DNA of 35,461 nucleotides from Ruminococcus sp. (lineage in GTDB: Bacteria > Bacillota > Clostridia > Oscillospirales > Ruminococcaceae). Below, in pieces: positions 7,041 through 14,126 of the stretch. A model generated the notes under the pieces. It saw only the letters and a program-made list of their open reading frames with translations. It did not search any database and was not told the DNA's origin. The DNA lies in the NCBI GenBank assembly GCA_021770655.1, contig JAETQO010000015.1, positions 1 to 35,461 of the forward strand, in the 5' to 3' direction. Within the stretch, counting starts at the first letter, position 1. Every line of letters begins with the position of its first letter. The position numbers and the translations under genes are program-made.

Positions 7041-7361
7041 TTTTTAATTCGGGTCGATAGGTACTTCAAGGAGTTACGACTCCGCCCGAAGACCTCGTTT
7101 GTGTAGTCTTTTCCATAGCATTAAACCGTACATAGTCCGTTTGGTGTTTTTTAATTCGGGGTGCAAGGTACTTCAAGGAGTTACAACTCAGCCCGAAGAC
7201 CTCGTTCGCATGGTTTTTTCCATAGCATTAAACCGTACATAGTCCGTTTGGTGTTTTTTAATTCGGGGTGCAAGGTACTTCAAGGAGTTACAACTCAGCC
7301 CGAAGACCTCGCTCGCATGATTTTTTCCATAGCATTAAACCGTACATAGTCCGTTTGGTTG
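7041..7361 (+). repeat. family A repeat: three tandem 107-bp units
   Basis: Units begin with TTTTTAATTC at 7041, 7148 and 7255, an exact 107-bp period. Each carries the T-rich head, GGTACTTCAAGGAGTTAC, a CCGAAGACCTCG block and CATAGCATTAAACCGTACAT, and ends in CCGTTTGG. Units 2 and 3 are almost identical; unit 1 differs in several places. The ACTCCGCCC to ACTCAGCCC change disrupts only the base of a small hairpin. From 7362 to 7528 is a centre with its own inverted arms (AAACTGTACTTTG at 7387-7399 with 7489-7501, and a GGTGGTTTTT/AAAAACCACC pair). No gene is seen here. Confidence 0.9.
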
Positions 7362-7528
7362 TTCTTAGCGACTTTGTTGAAAAATTAAACTGTACTTTGT
7401 AAGATTGGTGGTTTTTTCTACGTTGGTTCAAGGCATGAAAAAATTGTAGGGGCTGTTACAAAAAAGTTGTGGAGAACAACCCAACAGACAAAGTACAGTT
7501 TTGTCTTGCAACAACGTAGCGAAAAACC

Positions 7529-7652
7529 ACCAAACGGACTATGTGCGGTTTAATGCTATGGAGAGGTTAATGCAAACGAGGTCTTCGGGCTGAGTCGTGA
7601 CTTCCAGAAGTACCCTGCGACCCGAATTAAAAAGAGCGACCCGAATTAAAAA
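7529..7652 (-). repeat. family A repeat, inverted full unit plus partial head
   Basis: A full unit in reverse orientation (7529-7632, CCAAACGGACTATG to CCCGAATTAAAAA) is followed by an extra 18-20-bp head (GCGACCCGAATTAAAAAA). It forms the right arm of a large inverted structure with 7041-7361. Confidence 0.88.
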
Positions 7653-7682
7653 AAGCGGTTGGAGCAAGTTACCAACCGCTTT
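7652..7682 (-). terminator. terminator whose U-tract is supplied by the repeat head
   Basis: Stem AAAGCGGTTGG (7652-7662) pairs with 7672-7682. On the minus strand it runs directly into TTTTTTTAATTCGGG, the head of a family A repeat. It would end transcripts leaving the CAP-domain gene (stop at 7837) after they cross one repeat unit. Confidence 0.7.
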
Positions 7683-7726
7683 ATAATATTGAGTTTTTAA
7701 ACAATGTTTCAGAAAAGCGCAAATAT

Positions 7727-7844
7727 AGACTAAGTGCGGTTTAATGCTATGGAGAGGTTAATGCAAACGAGGTCTTCGGGCTGAGTCGTAACTCCTTGAA
7801 GTACCCTGCGACCCGAATTAAAAAGAGAGACACGAATTAAAAAG
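7727..7844 (-). repeat. family A repeat, inverted unit running into a gene end
   Basis: A full reverse unit spans 7727-7824 and is followed by a degenerate second head (CACGAATTAAAAAG). The TTA of that head is the stop codon of the CAP-domain gene (7837-7839), so the repeat reaches into the reading frame. Confidence 0.85.
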
Positions 7845-10173
7845 AAGTGACTGTCTTGACATCAGACCATGCGCCGTAGTATTTTACGTTTTTCACAGTG
7901 GTGTAGCTTCTTACTCTCACCCAGTATTTCTTGTTGCCCGACAGCTTTGAAACCGTCTTGGTATCAGCGGTGTTTTTTGTGACGGTCACAGTTTTAGCGC
8001 CGGAGAATGCGGAGTTTGTCGCATATTGTAATTCGTATCCCGTTGCAGAGCCTTTCTTTACCCAGTCGGCATAGAACGCCTTTGATTTTGCCGTAAGCTT
8101 CTGGATCGTCTGCTTTGCGGGATTGATATTGAAGGTCTTGGTAACAGTTCCCGTGTATCCGCCTTTTCCTGTGATCTTGACCGTCGCCTTGCCGATGTTC
8201 TTGTTGTTTGAATATGAAACTGTGTAATCGGTGCCGTTTTTCAAGACCTTGCCGTTGTATTTGACTGTGACGCTCTGTGTAATCGCCTTGCCCGTATACG
8301 CCTTTGTGGTCACGCCCGAAACATTCGACGCCGAAAGCGTGTATTTCTGCGTAGTTACCGACTTGCTGTCCGACCATGCTCCGTAATATGTCTTTCCGCC
8401 TGAAACGGTGTAGGAGCGTACTCTTACATAGTATTTCTTTCCTGCGGAAAGCCCGCTGATAGTGCAGGTATCAGGCTTGTTGGCGGTAAGCTTTTTGGTT
8501 TTTGCACCTGAGAAGTTTGAATTTACCGAATACTGGATTTCATATCCCGTCGCCGAGCCTTTCTGCGCCCAGTCTGCATAGAATCCGGCTGTGCGTGCAC
8601 TAAGCTTCTGTATTGTCTGCTTGGCAGGATTTATAACAAAGGTAACTTTTTTGCTTCCCGTGTAGTTGCCCTTGCCCTTAACAGTGACCGTCGCAGTGCC
8701 GACATTCTTGTTGGCGGAATAAGCTACGGTATAGTCCGTGCCGTTTTTCAGTACGGTTTTTCCGTTAGTGACCTTGACGGTAGGTTTCTTTGCATTGCCG
8801 TCATATGTATATTTGGTGGAAGAAAGCGAAACCGAGCAGTTTGAAACAGAAACTCCGGCGGACCCGATCTTAAAAGTCTTAGTCACTGTGCCCGAATAAT
8901 TTCCCTTGCCGACAATAGTGACCTTGCCCGTTCCTACGGCAGTGTTGTTGCTGTAGCTTACGGTATAGTCAACGCCTTTTACAAGAGTCATACCGTTATA
9001 GGTTATGCTTACGTCCGGAGTTTTTGCTTTACCGTCGTAGGTATACGAGGTTTTGCTGAGAGTAGGTGAAAGCTCGGAAACAGACTTTGGAGCGATCTTG
9101 TAATCGACCTTCTTCTCGCCGCTGTAGTTACCGATTCCTGTTATTACCGCCCATGCGCTGCCGGCATCTATCGAATTATAGTAACGTACGCTGTAGTCGG
9201 TGAAGTTTTTCAGTACCGTATCTCCGATCTTGACTTCCATATCGGGGAATATCCATTCTCCCGTGTATGTGTAAGCGCCTTTCAACGTTACCTTTGCCGT
9301 GTTTATAGCGTCCTCAGCCGTAACGGTGATTTTCTTTGTAACAGCGGTGGAGGCATCTCCGTTTATGTAAGCCGTTACCGTAGCTGTTCCTGCTGAAACT
9401 CCCTTGACGGTTCCGTCCGATGAAACGGTAAGAACGTTTGGATCAGATGTAGAATAAGTTACCGATGAGGGATTTACAAATGAACTCTGATCCAATTTCG
9501 TGTTTTGACAAGCGTATTTAAGCCTTGACGTACTGCCAAGCTTGATAGCCGCCGCACCGTAGATATATGGGTCAAAGTTGCTGAGGCTTGAATTGATCGC
9601 CGCAGTTTTCGTTGTTGTTGACGGATAGCCCGAAGAAGATGCCGACGGGTTTGCGGCGGTAGAGCCGAAGTTCTGCACCCAATACATACAGCCGTTTACC
9701 TTGACGCAGCCGATTCCGATACTTTTAAATCCTGAGTTCAGTATATTTGCCTTGTGTCCTGCCGATTTCAGCCAGGCACTCATTACATTTTCCGGCGAGC
9801 TTTGACCTGCGGCGATATTTTCCGCGTGCATTTTATTGCAGGCGGTAAAGCAATCAGTGCCGTCGGGTCTTATATGATTATAATAAAATGTGATTTCCGC
9901 CGCTCTCTGCATAGCGCAGTCAAGCAGGTCTTTATCCATAGTCAAAGCGGAAAGACCGTTAGCGGCTCTTTCCTTATTAACAAGAGCCAGCACTTCAAAG
10001 GCTTCCTTATAGTAAGCTTCATAATCGATTTTCAGACTTACGTTTGAAGATGACGTGTCTGCGGCGGCAACAGAAATTACAGTATTGCCGTTCGCGCCCA
10101 AAGCCTCAAGCGGAGTTACGGCGCAGGAAAATATAAGCGAAAGCGACATAATTCCGGCAACAAATTTCTTCAT
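7837..10173 (-). CDS. secreted CAP-domain protein with Big_2, Ig-like repeats and Fn3-like modules
   Basis: This 778-residue extracellular protein begins with a signal peptide (about 1-27, MKKFVAG start and a hydrophobic core). A CAP/SCP domain spans about 52-172, with H100 in YNHIRPDGT, the AENIAAG motif at 117-123 and SAGHKANIL at 137-145. A Big_2-like domain follows (about 210-285). Then come at least four Ig-like repeats of the YDGxxKxPxV...LKNGTDYTVxYSxN...GKGNYTG type (about 295-360, 370-437, 447-514, 618-684) and two Fn3-like modules (about 516-608 and 686-778). The Ig plus Fn3 pair at 440-608 resembles 611-778, with long shared stretches, indicating a recent internal duplication. No LPxTG or dockerin is seen. 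A clear AAAGGAG precedes the ATG. The role is unknown: adhesion or envelope interaction is plausible. The stop codon lies in a repeat, so the original C-terminus is uncertain. Confidence 0.9.
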   Translation of the reverse strand: MKKFVAGIMSLSLIFSCAVTPLEALGANGNTVISVAAADTSSSNVSLKIDYEAYYKEAFEVLALVNKERAANGLSALTMDKDLLDCAMQRAAEITFYYNHIRPDGTDCFTACNKMHAENIAAGQSSPENVMSAWLKSAGHKANILNSGFKSIGIGCVKVNGCMYWVQNFGSTAANPSASSSGYPSTTTKTAAINSSLSNFDPYIYGAAAIKLGSTSRLKYACQNTKLDQSSFVNPSSVTYSTSDPNVLTVSSDGTVKGVSAGTATVTAYINGDASTAVTKKITVTAEDAINTAKVTLKGAYTYTGEWIFPDMEVKIGDTVLKNFTDYSVRYYNSIDAGSAWAVITGIGNYSGEKKVDYKIAPKSVSELSPTLSKTSYTYDGKAKTPDVSITYNGMTLVKGVDYTVSYSNNTAVGTGKVTIVGKGNYSGTVTKTFKIGSAGVSVSNCSVSLSSTKYTYDGNAKKPTVKVTNGKTVLKNGTDYTVAYSANKNVGTATVTVKGKGNYTGSKKVTFVINPAKQTIQKLSARTAGFYADWAQKGSATGYEIQYSVNSNFSGAKTKKLTANKPDTCTISGLSAGKKYYVRVRSYTVSGGKTYYGAWSDSKSVTTQKYTLSASNVSGVTTKAYTGKAITQSVTVKYNGKVLKNGTDYTVSYSNNKNIGKATVKITGKGGYTGTVTKTFNINPAKQTIQKLTAKSKAFYADWVKKGSATGYELQYATNSAFSGAKTVTVTKNTADTKTVSKLSGNKKYWVRVRSYTTVKNVKYYGAWSDVKTVTSF

Positions 10174-10231
10174 AAATTATGCTCCTTTCGTGCGGGAAGA
10201 GAGCCTTTCCGCACAGTTTCTTATCAATTCA

Positions 10232-10317
10232 ATACCGCATAAGACCACTACGCGATATTATGCGGTATAATTTTTCCGTACATATTTTATTATAGCGCAA
10301 AGCCTTTATCATTTCAA
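10232..10317 (-). promoter_or_regulatory. promoter and leader hairpin of the CAP-domain gene
   Basis: Minus strand: TTGAAA (10312-10317), 17-nt spacer, TATAAT (10289-10294). The leader holds a perfect 11-bp inverted repeat, ATACCGCATAA at 10232-10242 with 10258-10268. It could be an RNA hairpin or an operator in the 5' untranslated region. Confidence 0.7.
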
Positions 10318-10381
10318 GCAAATTAAACGATTTTCAGCATATTGCCAAATAAATACTTGTGCAATATGTTTAATCTGTCTA

Positions 10382-10545
10382 TTTTTTAATTCGGGTCGCT
10401 CTTTTTAATTCGGGGTGCTCTTTTTAATTCGGGGTGCTCTTTTTAATTCGGGGTGCAAGGTAGTGCAAGGATTTACTGCCCCGCCCGAGGATAGGTCTTG
10501 CATGGTCTTTTACATAGCATTAAACCGTACTTAGTTGTGCTGGTG
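10382..10545 (+). repeat. family A repeat with four tandem heads
   Basis: Four consecutive TTTTTAATTCGGG(G/T) heads spaced about 19 bp apart (starting near 10383, 10402, 10421 and 10440) lead into one diverged full unit ending near CATAGCATTAAACCGTAC. It occupies the region upstream of the CAP-gene promoter. The stretch 10546-10597 shows no gene. Confidence 0.85.
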
Positions 10546-10597
10546 TTCTTCTTTTACATTGAAACGGAAATAAATCCACACAATGTATATTAAGAGC

Positions 10598-10804
10598 ACC
10601 CAACGCACTTTGTACGGTTTAATGCTATGGAAAAGCCTCTGCAAGCGGGGTCTTCGGGCGGAGTCATCACTCCTTGAAGTACCTTGCGACCCGAATTAAG
10701 AAAAGAGGGCTGAGTCGTAACTCCTTGAAGTACTTTGCGACCCGAATTAAGAAAAGAGGGCTGAGTCGTTACTCCTTGAAGTGCCTATCGACCCGACTTA
10801 AAAA
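10598..10804 (-). repeat. family A repeat, inverted, with three 51-bp partial units
   Basis: A reverse unit is followed by tandem 51-bp partial copies, with GGGC starts at 10656, 10707 and 10758. The end TTTTTTAAGTCGGGTCG (minus strand, up to 10804) matches the left end of this intergenic region (10382) as a terminal inverted repeat with one mismatch. The last partial copy encodes the C-terminus of the VanZ-like gene. Confidence 0.88.
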
Positions 10805-11254
10805 ATAAACCGCTATCAGCGTACCGAATACCGCTCCGCTAAAATCGATGAAAACATCTCTTATCTGTCCCGATCTTCCCGATACGAAAAGCTGATGGAA
10901 CTCGTCTGTACAGGCGTATAAAAGCCCGAACAGGGAAGCGCACACTGCTCTTAGCTTTGTTCTGCCGATTTTCCACAATGCTGAAAACGCCAGCGCTCCC
11001 AATATTGCATACTCCGTAAAGTGCGCAAGCTTCCTTATTATAAAGGTTGCGGTGTCGTGGTATTTTAATTGCGCCGCAGGGTCCATGCTTTCATATGCCG
11101 GATTTATAAACCGTACTATGAATTCAAACAGGGCGTTGCTCTGTGCGTTCGATTCGTCGCTGTTGTTGGCTGAAAACAGAAATATTACAGCGCACCATAT
11201 CAACAGTGCGGCAATTCTAATAACGTGATTTTTCTTGACCGAGATTTTTTTCAA
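10769..11254 (-). CDS. VanZ-family membrane protein
   Basis: This 161-residue membrane protein has the VanZ-like pattern: FSANNSDES after the first helix, KLAHFTEYAILGAL in the middle, and DEFHQLFVSGRSGQIRDVFID before the last helix. The family is named after a teicoplanin-resistance protein, but most members have no known reaction. The start is a TTG at 11252-11254, inside the end of the cca gene (38-bp overlap), with GAGGAG 13 nt upstream, so it is expressed with cca. The final ten residues (LSRVDRHFKE) and the stop codon are encoded by a family A repeat. The natural C-terminus has thus been replaced or extended. No resistance role should be assumed. Confidence 0.85.
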   Translation of the reverse strand: MKKISVKKNHVIRIAALLIWCAVIFLFSANNSDESNAQSNALFEFIVRFINPAYESMDPAAQLKYHDTATFIIRKLAHFTEYAILGALAFSALWKIGRTKLRAVCASLFGLLYACTDEFHQLFVSGRSGQIRDVFIDFSGAVFGTLIAVYFLSRVDRHFKE

Positions 11255-12566
11255 TGTATATTTTCAGCTCCTCTTTTTCGTTGGCGGCTTTTTCCTCCAG
11301 AACTCCGTTAAGCGCAAATTCCAGCGCAAGTCCTATATCCTTGCCTTTATAGCCCATTGCTGTCACATCGTTTCCGTTTATAGCCAGATCGTGAAGTCCT
11401 ATACATTCCTGCGATTCTTTTATATCGATTGCAAGCCGACCTATCTCGTCCAGCTCCGCAAGCTTTTCCTGCCGTTTGTAGTCCGACTGGGCGTAGGTAT
11501 CGGCTCTTCGGACCTCCAGATAGTCCATGACAAAATCGAAATCATGCTGCGCTATAAATCTCCGCACGGATTTTCTTGTTGCGGGTATCCTGTTGTCATG
11601 CTCCCATATAAGGTCATAGATACGTCCGGAAGAAGAGTTGTCGATCTTCAGCCGTCTGAGTATCTCTTTGGCTTTTTCCGCTCCCGCAAACTGGTGCTTT
11701 TTAAAGTGGGATATACCCTTATCGTCCACCTTGTGCATATCGGGCTTTGCAATGTCGTGCAAAAGCATTGTGAGACGCATCACCCAGTCGGGACGGACGT
11801 TTTCAACGCTCAGGCAGATATGTCCGTAAACGTCGAGAAAGTGGTGAGGGTTATTCTGTTTAAAGCCGAAGCAGGGTATCAGTTCGGGAATAGCTACGGC
11901 GATGACGTCACGATAATCAGAAAGCACTCTGCGGACGTCCTTTCCGCACAGCAATTTTTTCAGTTCTTCTGCGATGCGCTCGGCAGAGATGCTTTTTAAA
12001 AGCTCTCTCTGCTTTAATATTGCCGCCGAGGTTTTTTCCTCGATGCGAAATCCTAAGCATGATGAAAACCGTATGCCGCGCAAAATTCGCAGAGCGTCTT
12101 CGTCAAAGCGTTTTTCCGCCTCGCCCACGCAGCGCAGTACGCCGTTTTTCAGATCCTCTCTGCCGCCGAACAGATCAACAAGCCCTTCTTCGGGAGAATA
12201 AGCAAGTGCGTTCACAGTGAAATCACGCCGTTTCAGGTCCTCCTCAAGAGAGGTCTCGAATTTTACCTGAGCAGGCTTGCGGTGGGAAATATACTCGCCG
12301 TCACTGCGGTAGCAGGTAATCTCCACAGGATTTTTTTCTATTATCACCGTAAGGGTTCCGTGTTTAAGACCGGTGGCAAAAGTTCTGAAATTCTTGAAAA
12401 GCTCTGTCATCTTCTCAGGAGGACAATCGGTGCAGACGTCGTAATCGTGAGGCTTTTTCCCAAGCAGGCTGTCTCTCACACAGCCGCCTACAATATAGCC
12501 CTCAAAGCCGCCCTGCCGCAGGATATTAAGCGCAGTACGAGCATATGAAGGAATAAAAATTTCCAT
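11217..12566 (-). CDS. cca: CCA tRNA nucleotidyltransferase with HD domain
   Basis: This 449-residue class II enzyme adds or repairs the 3' CCA end of tRNAs from CTP and ATP. The head contains YIVGGCVRDSLLG and the metal-binding HDYDVCTD. RRDFTVNALAY and the DEDALRILRGIRF motif that shapes the nucleotide pocket follow. An HD-type domain (MLLHDIAKP, with H in HFKKHQFAGAEKA) lies in the C-terminal half, as in many Firmicute versions. The ATG at 12566 is preferred to a GTG three codons upstream because AAAGGGG is then 8 nt away. The gene starts only about 100 nt from the divergent lnt ATG. VanZ-like follows in the same transcript. Confidence 0.95.
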   Translation of the reverse strand: MEIFIPSYARTALNILRQGGFEGYIVGGCVRDSLLGKKPHDYDVCTDCPPEKMTELFKNFRTFATGLKHGTLTVIIEKNPVEITCYRSDGEYISHRKPAQVKFETSLEEDLKRRDFTVNALAYSPEEGLVDLFGGREDLKNGVLRCVGEAEKRFDEDALRILRGIRFSSCLGFRIEEKTSAAILKQRELLKSISAERIAEELKKLLCGKDVRRVLSDYRDVIAVAIPELIPCFGFKQNNPHHFLDVYGHICLSVENVRPDWVMRLTMLLHDIAKPDMHKVDDKGISHFKKHQFAGAEKAKEILRRLKIDNSSSGRIYDLIWEHDNRIPATRKSVRRFIAQHDFDFVMDYLEVRRADTYAQSDYKRQEKLAELDEIGRLAIDIKESQECIGLHDLAINGNDVTAMGYKGKDIGLALEFALNGVLEEKAANEKEELKIYIEKNLGQEKSRY

Positions 12567-12667
12567 TTGTAACACCCCTTTGCGGTTTGGTCTATATAAT
12601 TATGAGCCTTTTTGCGCGCAAAATCTGTCGTAATGATTTTTATGATTTTTTCGGTTATACTAATTTT

Positions 12668-14098
12668 ATGAAACTTGATCGCTTTATTATAAATCAGCGC
12701 ACAGCCCTTTGCGCATTGCTTGCGTTTTCCGGTGCGTTCTGCGGATTTCTGCAATCCAGCATTAATTTGCCGGCGGCGGCTTTTTTTGTCTTTGCACCGA
12801 TGCTTTACGCTTTGACCGAGGCTTGTTCGGCGAAAAACTTTTTAGTGCGGTATGCCTGCTTTTTTCTGCCCTATTATCTTATACAGCTTTCTTTTCTGCT
12901 TACGGTCTGGAAGCTTGAGCCGCTGCCGAAATGGGCGGCGGTGCCGCTTGCGGTACTCGCCTGTCTTGCCTTGACACTTTGGGAAAGCGGGCTGATGCTT
13001 GCGGCGGTATGTCTTTTTATTCCTTTTCGCCGCCGCATAGACGACGGAATATTAAGAACCTTTATACTCAGCTTTCTTATCTGTACAGGGGAGTGGCTGC
13101 AGGAGGCTGTTCCTTTTTTAGCGTTTCCGTGGTCGGGGGTCTGGCTTACCGTCACCGACTCGCCGCTGCTGCTCAGGTCTGCGGCGGCGGGAAACTGTCG
13201 GCTTACCTCGTTTATCATTCTTGCCGCTAACGGACTGCTTGCACAGTGTATTTTCAGCCGAAAGAAAATCCCCGCCCTGCTTGCTCTTGCAGCCTTACAG
13301 ATCTCAAACATTTCCTGCTGTGCATATTCGCTGAAAAAAACTGAAAGCCTTATCAGTACAGACGGAGAAAGCTTGACGGTCATGTGCGCTCAGGACAGCG
13401 TTCAGGGTGAAGAAAAATCCAAGCGCAAGGCGTTTGATTCCGCCGTGTCCTACCTGAATATTTTAAACGACGGCTGGAAGTGGGGAACTGATCTTGTGCT
13501 TTTGCCTGAAACCGCCGTGCCTGCGGATTTTGACGACGAGCTTACCGAGTTCAGACTGCTGTCGGATTTTGCAAGATCAAAAGGCTGTACGGTAGTTACA
13601 GGCTCGTTCTTCCTTGACGGCGGCAAGGACTACAACGCTCTCCTTGCCTTTACTCCCGACGGTGAAGTCACCGCGCCCTACCTGAAACAGGTGCTTGTTC
13701 CCTTCGGTGAGAAGATACCGCTGGCTTCGCTCTGGGGAGCGCACACTATGTGCGAATGTAACGATCCTGCATATACCAAGCCTCTTGAAACAGGTGAGAA
13801 CACTGTCGGTGCGGTCATATGCGTGGAATCGGTTTTCTCTGACCTTGTAAAGGCGCAGACCCGACAGGGCGCGCAGTTTCTTTGCGTTTCCACAAACGAT
13901 TCATGGTTCGGCAAAAGCTCCGCCAGAGAACAGCATTACAGGCACTGCATAATGCGCGCCGTAGAAAATAACTGCTATCTTCTCCGTGCAGGAAACTGCG
14001 GAATATCCGCCGTGATTTCGCCTACGGGCGAGCAGCTGTCCGCAAAAACGGACAGTTGTAAAGGCGTTGTGTGCGGAGAGATAAAGCTGTCGGAATAA
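12668..14098 (+). CDS. lnt: apolipoprotein N-acyltransferase
   Basis: This 476-residue membrane enzyme would transfer an acyl chain to the N-terminal Cys of lipoproteins. Several hydrophobic helices occupy the first half. A carbon-nitrogen hydrolase domain follows with the triad E281 (LLPETAVP), K340 (YLKQVLVPFGE) and C385 (VICVESVF), matching E267, K335 and C387 of the E. coli enzyme. The ATG at 12668 is preferred because the first transmembrane helix follows soon after. Upstream in-frame starts at 12587 (TTG) and 12602 (ATG) would add an unsupported extension. No ribosome site precedes any of them. TATACT (12656-12661) sits 7 nt before the ATG, so a leaderless message is possible. It is convergent with the GH36 gene, with 28 bp between and no visible terminator. 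Confidence 0.88.
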   Translation: MKLDRFIINQRTALCALLAFSGAFCGFLQSSINLPAAAFFVFAPMLYALTEACSAKNFLVRYACFFLPYYLIQLSFLLTVWKLEPLPKWAAVPLAVLACLALTLWESGLMLAAVCLFIPFRRRIDDGILRTFILSFLICTGEWLQEAVPFLAFPWSGVWLTVTDSPLLLRSAAAGNCRLTSFIILAANGLLAQCIFSRKKIPALLALAALQISNISCCAYSLKKTESLISTDGESLTVMCAQDSVQGEEKSKRKAFDSAVSYLNILNDGWKWGTDLVLLPETAVPADFDDELTEFRLLSDFARSKGCTVVTGSFFLDGGKDYNALLAFTPDGEVTAPYLKQVLVPFGEKIPLASLWGAHTMCECNDPAYTKPLETGENTVGAVICVESVFSDLVKAQTRQGAQFLCVSTNDSWFGKSSAREQHYRHCIMRAVENNCYLLRAGNCGISAVISPTGEQLSAKTDSCKGVVCGEIKLSE

Positions 14099-14126
14099 AA
14101 ATAAATTCAAAAAACGGATATGTTTC

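Noticed and set aside
7041-7844. CRISPR array
   Set aside because: The 107-bp units repeat throughout, without short identical repeats separated by unique spacers, the units occur in both orientations, and no cas genes are present.
12587-12667. N-terminal extension of Lnt from TTG 12587 or ATG 12602
   Set aside because: No ribosome site precedes either start, the extra residues have no membrane or signal features, and the first helix begins just after the ATG at 12668.
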